Position numbers and translations under genes: made by a program | Assembly (NCBI GenBank): GCA_001725155.1 | Contig: MEFP01000003.1 | Span: forward strand, 167,756-231,755 | Direction: 5' to 3' | DNA from: Lysobacteraceae bacterium SCN 69-320 | GTDB taxonomy: Bacteria; Pseudomonadota; Gammaproteobacteria; Xanthomonadales; Rhodanobacteraceae | Length of the DNA stretch: 64,000 bases | Shown: positions 9,712 to 19,424 of the stretch, one piece after another | Layout of the letters: each line of letters begins with the position of its first letter | Position numbering within the stretch: position 1 is the stretch's first letter | The notes under the pieces: model-generated | The model's input: the letters and a program-made list of their open reading frames with translations, nothing else | What the model was told of the DNA's origin: nothing | Databases searched by the model: none

Positions 9712-9748
9712 GCGTAAGTTGCGGTGAGCGCAGCGAATCGCAACGTCG
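9712..9748 (+). repeat. REP element C
   Basis: This copy reads GTTGCGGTGAGCGCAGCGAA followed by TCGCAACGTCG and is the inverse of element B about 50 bp away, so the pair resembles a BIME. The rest of the 9505-9890 gap holds no gene. Confidence 0.85.
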
Positions 9749-9890
9749 CGGCCCTCATCATCGCCACACCGTGCCTGTCCCATGCACTACCGCGCCGCGC
9801 ATATCCGATTGATGCCGCACCACGCCGCATCACGCCAGCCGCATCACACCTCGCCGCATTGCGCTCTTCCCCACATCAAAACATCCCCGC

Positions 9891-12647
<2,757 letters not shown>

Positions 12648-13018
12648 GTGCCCGCCCCGCGTCGCGACCGCCTCGCCGCGGCAGACCATAGCAGTTCCCG
12701 CGTCGGCGCTGCGACGGCGTCCCGGGTGCCGGGGCGGCCCGGACGCGCCGGGCCGCCCGGCGAAGGAACACACCGTGGACCTGTACCGTATCTCTCGTTG
12801 TTTCAGCGGCTCCGGCGCTGCTGAAAACCCGCTCTGGCAAGGGCGGGGCAGGGCTGCCGCCGCGTGTGCCCTTTCTCTCGTCGTATCCGCCGCGCGGGCA
12901 GCACCGACGTTCGGCTCGGCGGGCAATTCGAGACCGGCACGGACCTGACGGACCGGCCGACGCTCGGCCTGCGGCCATGACGGCCGCCGCTAGGCGACGG
13001 CTGCCAGCCCCTCCGGCT
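12648..13018. other. Intergenic region with a strong GC hairpin
   Basis: This 371-bp gap separates the patatin-like gene from the kinase gene, both on the minus strand. It contains an 11-bp perfect inverted repeat (12732-12742 with 12748-12758, loop 5 nt) without a T tract on either strand. No convincing gene was seen. Confidence 0.4.
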
Positions 13019-13975
13019 TCAGGGCCAGACCTGCGGCCGCCGGATGCGCTGCCAGCGTGCCAATGCCTCGCGCGTGCGCTGGCGGCCGATCTCGATGACC
13101 TCGGCCGCGCGCTGGAATTCGTAGAATGCGCAGACATTGCGCGGGATCGAAATCACCAGGTCCGGCGGCTGCGCAGCGAGCTTGTAGCGCGTCAGCGTTT
13201 CCTGCACCACGTCCAGCGACCGCGCGAACAGATCGAGCACGCCGGGTTCGTGAATGCTGGCGCGCTTGCTGCGGTTTTCCAGAAAGCGTTCCCACAGCTC
13301 GCCGATCCGGCCCAGGCCGGTCGGGCGATTTTCCTCGTCGGGCTCGTGGATCTCCGGCCGCGTGATCGGCGTCTCGCGCTCGGCCACGCCTTCGGCCTCG
13401 GCGTTGACGTCCACTGCAATCGTCGCGTCGGTGAGGTCGCGCAAGGTCGGCGTGACCGGCACGGGATTGAGCAGGCCGCCGTCGACGAGACGGCGGCCCT
13501 GGTAATGGTGCGGACGGAACACGGTAGGAATGGAGATCGACGCGCGTATCGCGTCGAACAGGGAGCCGCGCGAGAACCAGACCTCGCGCTGCGCATCGAT
13601 GTCGACGGCGACCGCGGTATAGCTGATCGGCAGATCCTCGATGTTCATCTCGCCGACGAGGTCGCGCAGCGCGCCGATCACGCGCTGGCCCTTGATCAGG
13701 CCGCCGCCGCGCCAGCTCCAGTCGACCAGACGCAGCACGTCGAAGGTCTTGAGGCCGACGGCCCAATCGCGGTACTCGCTGAGCTTGCCCGCGGCATAGA
13801 CGCCGCCGACCAGCGCGCCCATCGAGCTGCCGGCGACGGAGCGGATCTCGTAACCGTGCGCGCGCAGTTCCTCGATGACGCCGACGTGCGCATAGCCCCG
13901 CGCGCCGCCGGAACCCAGCACCAGGGAAATCGCGCCACGGCGCGGCGGTTCGGCAGGATGGGCGGGCAGGTTCAT
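13019..13975 (-). CDS. Patatin-like phospholipase, RssA/NTE family
   Basis: Predicted serine lipid acyl hydrolase, 318 aa. It has the oxyanion glycine loop GSGGARG (21-27), the nucleophile elbow GSSMG with Ser51 (49-53) and the catalytic Asp in DGG (Asp165), which together form the patatin Ser-Asp dyad. No signal peptide is seen, so it should act in the cytoplasm or at the inner membrane face. GGAG lies 5 nt before ATG 13975. It starts 16 bp after the WYL regulator stop and is probably in its operon. The substrate is unknown. Confidence 0.92.
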   Translation of the reverse strand: MNLPAHPAEPPRRGAISLVLGSGGARGYAHVGVIEELRAHGYEIRSVAGSSMGALVGGVYAAGKLSEYRDWAVGLKTFDVLRLVDWSWRGGGLIKGQRVIGALRDLVGEMNIEDLPISYTAVAVDIDAQREVWFSRGSLFDAIRASISIPTVFRPHHYQGRRLVDGGLLNPVPVTPTLRDLTDATIAVDVNAEAEGVAERETPITRPEIHEPDEENRPTGLGRIGELWERFLENRSKRASIHEPGVLDLFARSLDVVQETLTRYKLAAQPPDLVISIPRNVCAFYEFQRAAEVIEIGRQRTREALARWQRIRRPQVWP

Positions 13976-13991
13976 GTGATCTCCGGCGGAG

Positions 13992-14963
13992 CTACTGATA
14001 CGCGCCTATGGACAGCTGCAGCAGGATCTTCATTTCCTCGCGCAGGCTCAGCGGCGCGACGACCTCGGCATCCGGCCCGTACTTGAGCACATCCATCAGC
14101 AGTTCCTTGGAATTGCTGTAGGGCACCCGGAGCTCGTAGCGGCCGTCGGTCAGGAAATGCCCTTCCTGCTGCGAATGCCAGTGCTCGTCGGCGACCCAGC
14201 GCGCCGCATGCGGCGAGAAACGCAAGGTGGCCCAGGCCTTGGGCGCCCCCGAGAAGATGCCATAGCTCGCGGCCAGGTGCTGGTTCAGCTCGGCCTCTTC
14301 GCGGTCCAGCGCGGGCTCGTCGAGCATCTGCGGCGAGGCGATGCGGTCGACGGCGAAGCTGCGCAGGGCCTCGCGCTCGTGGTCCCAGGCGTCGAGATAC
14401 CAGTTGTCGCGATAGTGCGCGATGCGCTGCGGCGAGACCAGGCGCTCGGTCGTCGAGCCGGTGGAGCGCGCCCGGTAGCGGAACTTGAGCTGGCGCCGCG
14501 CCATGACCGCGCCGGCCACGACGCGGAAGCTGATCTGGTCGAGCTTGCGGTTGCCGCTGGCGATCACGCGAATGCGCTCGGTCGGCAGGCGCGCGCCGCT
14601 GACGTGGTCCGACAGCAGCGCCTGCATGCGCTTCTCGAACGGCGCCAGCGCATCGGCCAGTATGCCGGCGCCGCTGCGCGCGACGAGCTCGTTCAGCGCC
14701 ATCAGCGCGGACAGCTCGTCACTGGTCAGCCACAGGCCCGGCAGCTCGAAACGCTCGGCCTCGGCCTCGTCGTAGCGGAAGGCGGCCTGATCGCCCTCGC
14801 CACTCTCGATCGGCGCGCCCAGCGCATCGCGCAGGAATGCGATGTCGCGATAGAGCGTGGCGCGGGAACAGCCCAGCTCGTCCTTGAGGCGCTGCAGGCT
14901 GACCGGATAGCGCGCGGTCTTCAGCAGGCGGTGCAGACTCAGAATGCGTTCGTAACGGTCCAT
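13992..14963 (-). CDS. WYL-domain transcriptional regulator (YafY-like)
   Basis: DNA-binding regulator of 323 aa. The N terminus is a winged helix (residues about 1-60, with the recognition segment ELGCSRATLYRDIAFL), followed by a WYL domain whose signature is NWYLDAWDH, and a C-terminal WCX-like segment. WYL proteins are ligand-responsive regulators, some sensing nucleic-acid or DNA-damage signals, but nothing here defines the ligand. The patatin-like hydrolase gene lies 16 bp downstream and is the natural first candidate target. Confidence 0.9.
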   Translation of the reverse strand: MDRYERILSLHRLLKTARYPVSLQRLKDELGCSRATLYRDIAFLRDALGAPIESGEGDQAAFRYDEAEAERFELPGLWLTSDELSALMALNELVARSGAGILADALAPFEKRMQALLSDHVSGARLPTERIRVIASGNRKLDQISFRVVAGAVMARRQLKFRYRARSTGSTTERLVSPQRIAHYRDNWYLDAWDHEREALRSFAVDRIASPQMLDEPALDREEAELNQHLAASYGIFSGAPKAWATLRFSPHAARWVADEHWHSQQEGHFLTDGRYELRVPYSNSKELLMDVLKYGPDAEVVAPLSLREEMKILLQLSIGAYQ

Positions 14964-15149
14964 AGGCCCCGATTGTGGCGGCTCGCCGGTTACCGGCGCT
15001 AGAGCCCGTCCGGCGGTTCCGGCACGGCCGGAATCGCTCCCTGTCGGACAGGCGCTGCCAGGACGGAGCGAGCCGCTGTCTCCGTCCGGTACAGTTCTGC
15101 GTATTGGGAGGAAGTCTACCCAGCACCCGTCTCAGTTCCGGAGAACCGC

Positions 15150-15731
15150 ATGTCCCCGACCACGCTCCTGCTCGCCCTGGCGCTGGCCCTGCCCGGCCTG
15201 GCCGCCGCGGCCCCACGCGACGAGCTGCAGGCCGCCTATACCCGCTTCCTGGCCGCACACAGCTTCCGCGCCAGCGTGACCGACGTGAACAGGGGCCAGC
15301 AGCTCTCGACCCTGGACTTCGTCGCACCCGACCGCTACCACATCCGCACCGGCCAGGGCGAAATGGAGCAGATCCTGATCGGCGACGACGCCTACACGCT
15401 GATCAACGGCGAGCGCGTCAAACTGCCGATGCCGATCAAGGTCGGCCGCATCGTCAGTCAGTACCGCAATCAGGACACCCTGAATGAGCTGACCCGCGAC
15501 CTCGACGTCACCGCCCTCGGCGAGGATACCGTCGACGGCCAGGTCGCCAGGGTCTACGGCTATACCCAGACGCAGCCGGCCCGGGCCGATGTGAAAGTCT
15601 GGATAGGCGTGGCCAGCGGCCTGCCGTTGCAGCTGGAGTCGCAAGGCCGCTTCATGGGCGTGAAATCCACCACGCGGCTGCGCTACTACGACTACGACGA
15701 CGCGACGATACGGGTCAGCGCACCACAGTAA
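15150..15731 (+). CDS. Exported LolA-like / outer-membrane lipoprotein-sorting-like protein
   Basis: Periplasmic protein of 193 aa with a clear Sec signal peptide ending GLAAAA near residue 21. The body has alternating beta-rich segments (ASVTDVNRGQQLSTLDFVAP, YHIRTGQGEMEQILIGDDAY) that resemble the LolA/LolB unclosed barrel, which binds lipid moieties. A good ribosome site GGAG precedes ATG 15150. It is a single gene between a divergent regulator and a Nudix-like regulator. The family placement rests on fold-like appearance and is tentative. Confidence 0.7.
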   Translation: MSPTTLLLALALALPGLAAAAPRDELQAAYTRFLAAHSFRASVTDVNRGQQLSTLDFVAPDRYHIRTGQGEMEQILIGDDAYTLINGERVKLPMPIKVGRIVSQYRNQDTLNELTRDLDVTALGEDTVDGQVARVYGYTQTQPARADVKVWIGVASGLPLQLESQGRFMGVKSTTRLRYYDYDDATIRVSAPQ

Positions 15732-15822
15732 TCCGGCTGTCACGCCACGGCGGCAACCAACCGGTCTGCACCGGATAAACGGACGCACGCACACGGCGCC
15801 CGGCGATCGCATCAACTCCGTT

Positions 15823-16767
15823 ATGCTGCACCGCATGCCCTCGCCTGCCGTCCATCTCGGCCTCGACGCCGTCATCTTCGCCGTGACCGCCGAGGCGCCG
15901 CGCATCCTGACCGTGCGCGGCGCCACCGACGAGGCCCTGCCGTCGGGCCCGCTCGACCTCGAAGCCCATTCGACCCTGGAGCGCGGCGTGCGCGACTGGG
16001 TCGCCCAGCAGACCGGCCTGGCCCTCGGCTACGTCGAACAGCTCTATACCTTCGGCGACCGCTTCCGCGATCCGCGCGAACGCGCCGGCGGCGCGCGCGT
16101 CATCGCCATGACCTATCTCGCGCTGGTCCGCGAACAGGTCCTGCCCGGCGGTCTGCGCGCGCAGTGGCGCGACTGCTACGCGTACCTCCCCTGGGAAGAC
16201 TGGCGTCGCGGCCGCCCCGCGCTGATCGAGCACGAACTCGCCCCGCGCCTGCATGCCTGGGCCGCGAACGATGCGCGCAAGCACGAACGCGTGGATCTGA
16301 CCTTCGGCCTCGACACGGCGCCCTGGGATCCCGAACGCACGCTGGAACGCTACGAACTGCTCTGGGAAGCCGGCCTCGTCGCCGAAGCGCGCCGCGAACG
16401 CGATCCGGATGCGCCCGATGTGGCCGGCAGCGGCTTCGCGCTCGCGCTGGACCATCGGCGCATTCTCGCGACCGCCCTCGGCCGCGTGCGCGGCAAGCTC
16501 AAGTACCGGCCCGTCGTCTTCGAGCTGCTGCCGCCGGAATTCACCTTGCTGCAACTGCAACAAGTGGTCGAGGCGCTCAGCGGCAACCTGCTGCATAAAC
16601 AGAATTTCCGCCGGCTCGTCGAAAGCGCCGGGCTCGTCGAAGGCACCGGACGGCTCGCGACCGGCACCGGCGGACGCCCGGCGGAACTGTTCCGCTTCCG
16701 GCGCGAAGTGTTTCGCGAGCGGCCCGATCCGGGGGTTTATTTTCCGGGAGCGTGGTGGAGCCGGTGA
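15823..16767 (+). CDS. NadQ/NrtR-like regulator: degenerate Nudix domain plus winged helix
   Basis: The 314-aa protein combines an N-terminal Nudix-like fold (HLGLDAVIFAV, then LEAHSTLERGVRDWVAQQTGL at the Nudix-box position) with a C-terminal winged helix (KYRPVVFELLPPEFTLLQLQ). The Glu residues that make a Nudix box catalytic are missing, as expected for a regulator that senses a nucleotide rather than cleaves it. The arrangement resembles NrtR and NadQ (COG4111), regulators of NAD metabolism. ATG 15823 or the nearby ATG at 15835 could be the start. No NAD gene is adjacent, so the target is not shown by context. Confidence 0.72.
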   Translation: MLHRMPSPAVHLGLDAVIFAVTAEAPRILTVRGATDEALPSGPLDLEAHSTLERGVRDWVAQQTGLALGYVEQLYTFGDRFRDPRERAGGARVIAMTYLALVREQVLPGGLRAQWRDCYAYLPWEDWRRGRPALIEHELAPRLHAWAANDARKHERVDLTFGLDTAPWDPERTLERYELLWEAGLVAEARRERDPDAPDVAGSGFALALDHRRILATALGRVRGKLKYRPVVFELLPPEFTLLQLQQVVEALSGNLLHKQNFRRLVESAGLVEGTGRLATGTGGRPAELFRFRREVFRERPDPGVYFPGAWWSR

Positions 16768-16865
16768 GGCGGCCGACCGGGAATCCCGGTGCGCTTTCTC
16801 GCTGATTCTGTTCGCGCGACCGGCGCTATCGCGGTGTGGGCATGTGAAGGAAGGGGGCACAGAAC

Positions 16866-16947
16866 TGGACACCCAAAATTCAGCACAGAACTCAGAACTG
16901 GACACCCAAAAATTCAGGGGACAGCGTTCGGACATCCACAATTCGGA
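16866..16947 (+). repeat. Three GGACACCCA repeats upstream of the second RAYT
   Basis: Copies TGGACACCCAAAATTCAG (16866-16883), TGGACACCCAAAAATTCAG (16899-16917) and CGGACATCCACAATTCGGA (16929-16947) lie in the same orientation. The same unit appears inverted downstream of the transposase gene and again inside napD, so these are likely the cognate repeats of this RAYT. Confidence 0.8.
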
Positions 16948-17013
16948 ATCCTCCGATACTGCGCCAGGAACTTTCCCGCTGCAACCTCAGCTCGCGCGGT
17001 CCATGCTGGGACC

Positions 17014-17964
17014 ATGGCCATCCCTCGCTCCCACCTGATTCCACCTGGCTCCGAAGGCCGCTACCACTGCATCCAACGTTGCGTGCGAAGGGCCTTTCTC
17101 TGTGGCGTAGACCGGTATACCGGCCGCTCGTTCGAACATCGGAAGGGCTGGATCGAAGAACGCCTGCACCGACTCAGCGAATGCTTTGCCATCGCGATTC
17201 ACGCTTACGCGATCATGAGCAATCACTTGCATATCGTCATACAGGTCATTCCCGAGCTGATCGAAACCTGGAGTGACGGCGACATTGCTGCACGCTGGTT
17301 GAGGCTGTTTCCCTCTGCGAACGACGACGACATCGACCTCAAGCGCAAGCGAATGCTCGCTGATCCCGCACGCCTTAGCGTGATACGCAGCCGGCTCAGC
17401 AATCTGTCATGGTTCATGCGCTGCCTGGCTGAGCCCATTGCGCGGCGCGCCAATCGAGAAGACGACTGCAAAGGACGATTCTGGGAAGGGCGCTACAAAT
17501 GCCAGGTCTTGTGCGATGAACGCGCTTTGCTAGCGGCAATGGCCTACGTCGACCTCAATCCCATTCGCGCAGGCGTAGCCGAACGGCTGGATACGCCTGT
17601 TCATACCGGCGCATACGCGAGGATCAAGGCAATACGGCAGTCGCCGGAGGAACTGACGGAACCCTTGCCGCCCGTAATGGGCGTGCGGCGATGCGCGCTG
17701 TCACTCAACACAGCCGACTATCTGCAGATCCTCGACTGGACGGGACGCATGCTGGCTTCCGGCATTCCCGACAAAACTGCCGGGCCGGCACCCACTGCTC
17801 TCGCGCTCGTTGACAGTGGTCCTGCACGCTGGGTACTGCGCGTGCGCAGTTACGGCAGCGGCTGGGCGCGGGTGGCTGGCTCGACAGAGGACCTGATCCA
17901 CCTGGCCCGCCGAATCGGGCAACAATGGCTCAAGGGCATTCGTCTGGCTTCGCGACTGTATTGA
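17014..17964 (+). CDS. REP-associated/IS200-like Y1 transposase, long form
   Basis: Single-strand DNA transposase related to RAYTs but from a different subgroup than the 8986 gene; 316 aa. The HUH-type motif is MSNHLHIVIQV (His71 and His73), and the segments FWEGRYKCQ and YVDLNPIRAG are typical of the family, with the Tyr in GRYKC a catalytic candidate. The start was set at ATG 17014 (AIPRSHLIP), where this family usually begins; the frame is open from 16789 but that part covers the repeats. GGACACCCA repeats flank it in direct orientation upstream and inverted orientation downstream, which suggests a mobile or recently mobile unit. Confidence 0.9.
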   Translation: MAIPRSHLIPPGSEGRYHCIQRCVRRAFLCGVDRYTGRSFEHRKGWIEERLHRLSECFAIAIHAYAIMSNHLHIVIQVIPELIETWSDGDIAARWLRLFPSANDDDIDLKRKRMLADPARLSVIRSRLSNLSWFMRCLAEPIARRANREDDCKGRFWEGRYKCQVLCDERALLAAMAYVDLNPIRAGVAERLDTPVHTGAYARIKAIRQSPEELTEPLPPVMGVRRCALSLNTADYLQILDWTGRMLASGIPDKTAGPAPTALALVDSGPARWVLRVRSYGSGWARVAGSTEDLIHLARRIGQQWLKGIRLASRLY

Positions 17965-18312
17965 GCACCGCACTGACGTGATTGAGCCCGAAAGGGAGAA
18001 TGCACCGTGGGCGGATTGTTCGCTAACGGATGGACAACGCCCCAGGTTCTGGGAGTGAGGCCTCGTTCGCCGGTCGAGAAAGAGATCTAGCCGCCGTCGC
18101 GACAAATGGTGGATGTCCAGATTTCACATTCGCCCGATCTCCAACACCGAATGATCGGATCGTGGGTGTCCTGATCCAGATCAGCGACCAAAGCACCTCA
18201 TTCCGAAATGATGGATGTCCCAATATCACCAATATCAGAGCCCCACTACTGTGATAGCCTCACGCTCGGCATCGCCATCGCCGCGCCAGTACCCACCCGC
18301 AAGGTAGGCATC
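17965..18312 (+). promoter_or_regulatory. Upstream region of the nap operon with RAYT repeats
   Basis: This 348-bp gap between the second RAYT and napE holds three inverted copies of the GGACACCCA/GGACATCCA repeat (18104-18118, 18158-18173, 18202-18220) and an FNR-like box. It must contain the nap promoter unless transcription reads through from the transposase. No small gene is convincing. Confidence 0.6.
18171..18184 (+). promoter_or_regulatory. FNR/ANR-like box upstream of napE
   Basis: CTGATCCAGATCAG is a perfect palindrome matching TTGATNNNNATCAA at 8 of 10 defined positions. It lies about 130 bp before the napE ATG and directly abuts a RAYT repeat copy. Oxygen control of nap genes by FNR-type regulators is common, but this site is only a sequence match. 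Confidence 0.4.
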
Positions 18313-18483
18313 ATGGAGCAGAACGAAGGGCAAGTCGTTGCGAGCAAGCGGCAGGAACGCTTGGCCTTCCTGTTGCTGACGGCAGTCGTCTTTCCACTGG
18401 CGACCGTACTGATCGTGGCAGGCTACGGCTTTCTCGTCTGGATGTGGCAGCTGTTGTATGCAGGCCCACCGACGGGGCACTGA
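18313..18483 (+). CDS. napE: Small membrane protein NapE
   Basis: Single-span inner-membrane protein of 56 aa and unknown exact role, found in nap operons. A charged N terminus (KRQERLAF) precedes a hydrophobic helix (about 21-48) ending GYGFLVWMWQLLY and a short Pro/Gly tail, which is the NapE family pattern. ATG 18313 is preceded by AAGGTAGG. It is the first gene of napEFDABC. Confidence 0.85.
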   Translation: MEQNEGQVVASKRQERLAFLLLTAVVFPLATVLIVAGYGFLVWMWQLLYAGPPTGH

Positions 18484-18486
18484 TCC

Positions 18487-19002
18487 GTGCCCATGCCGCG
18501 CTCGCTCACACGTCGTGCTCTGCTGTTCGGCCGCGCCTCGGCCACGCCGGAGCCGCGTGCGTTCCGTCCTCCATGGGCCAGGCGGCCAGAACAGGAATTT
18601 TCGGCGGCCTGCACCCGTTGCGATGCCTGTATTCGGCAATGTCCGCAACAGGTTCTCGTACGCGACACGAACGGCCTTCCGCGCTTCGACCCGCAAACCG
18701 GCGAATGCACCTTCTGCGGCGAGTGCGTATCGGCTTGCGCCAGCGGCGCCTTCGACTCGTCGCTCAGTCCCCCTTGGACGCTCCTCGCCAGCATCGACAG
18801 CATCTGCCTGTCCGCCCGAGGCATAGTCTGCGCAAGCTGTCGCGAGATATGCCCTGCCTCGGCCATCCATGTACCGCCTGCCGCCCGTGGCACGGCCCTG
18901 GTCGACACAAGCCGCTGCACAGGCTGCGGCGCTTGCGTCGCCGTCTGTCCTGTCGATGCCATTCGTCTGCAACATGCCACGCCCCGGGAGACGGTCGCAT
19001 GA
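18487..19002 (+). CDS. napF: Ferredoxin-type protein NapF
   Basis: Cytoplasmic iron-sulfur protein of 171 aa thought to help mature or load NapA before export. Four cysteine clusters are visible: CTRCDACIRQCP, CTFCGECVSAC, CASCREICP and CTGCGACVAVCP. The N terminus SLTRRALLFG is typical of NapF. The start is GTG 18487 or ATG 18493, a few bases after the napE stop. The stop overlaps the napD ATG as ATGA. Confidence 0.93.
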   Translation: MPMPRSLTRRALLFGRASATPEPRAFRPPWARRPEQEFSAACTRCDACIRQCPQQVLVRDTNGLPRFDPQTGECTFCGECVSACASGAFDSSLSPPWTLLASIDSICLSARGIVCASCREICPASAIHVPPAARGTALVDTSRCTGCGACVAVCPVDAIRLQHATPRETVA

Positions 19003-19424
19003 GCTCGCCTGAACAGGATCGGGACACCCAGAATTCGCCTGGACGATCCCGAGCACCGGACCGGGACACCCACATTCGCCAGGATCACCGGCGAAATCAG
19101 GACACCCACAATCCGCCCCCACCCGATCCAGACACCCACATAGCCAGCTTCATCATCCAGCACCGCGACTCCGCCATCGACATGCTGTCGACCGTGATCG
19201 CCCAGCACGCCGACCTCGAACTGGCCCTGCCCGGCACCACGCGCAGCATCGTCATCTGCGAATCCGCCGACCGCCACGCGGTCATGCAACGCGTCGACGA
19301 GTTGCAGGCCCTGCCCGGCGTGCTCAACGTGCTGCTGGTCTACCACCACGCCGAGCCGGCCCAGGCACTGGCCGAGCCGCTTTCCGAATCATCCGTCACA
19401 TGCGCGAACGGAGACCCGCCATGA
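18999..19424 (+). CDS. napD: NapA chaperone NapD with repeat-encoded N-terminal extension
   Basis: NapD binds the Tat signal peptide of NapA. The recognisable domain starts near residue 47 ([17 protein letters not shown]) and runs to LVYHHAEP, matching the normal 85-110 aa family, yet the gene encodes 141 aa. The extra N-terminal segment of about 45 residues is built from four GGACACCCA-type repeats, each read in the same frame as Asp-Thr-His/Gln. The start at ATG 18999 is supported by the ATGA overlap with napF and a GGGAG site; no ATG, GTG or TTG start close to the conserved domain was seen. The stop overlaps napA by 4 bp. Confidence 0.85.
   Translation: MSSPEQDRDTQNSPGRSRAPDRDTHIRQDHRRNQDTHNPPPPDPDTHIASFIIQHRDSAIDMLSTVIAQHADLELALPGTTRSIVICESADRHAVMQRVDELQALPGVLNVLLVYHHAEPAQALAEPLSESSVTCANGDPP
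19021..19142 (+). repeat. Four in-frame GGACACCCA repeats inside napD
   Basis: Copies begin at about 19021, 19063, 19099 and 19129. Their GACACCCA cores start at 19023, 19065, 19101 and 19131, with spacings of 42, 36 and 30 bp, all multiples of three. The first three extend to an AATTCGC, ATTCGC or AATCCGC tail like the copies around the RAYT gene at 17014; the fourth is shorter. Confidence 0.85.

Noticed and set aside
18249..18263. CRP-like half sites TGTGA and TCAC upstream of napE
   Set aside because: The spacer is 5 bp rather than 6 and the second half is incomplete.
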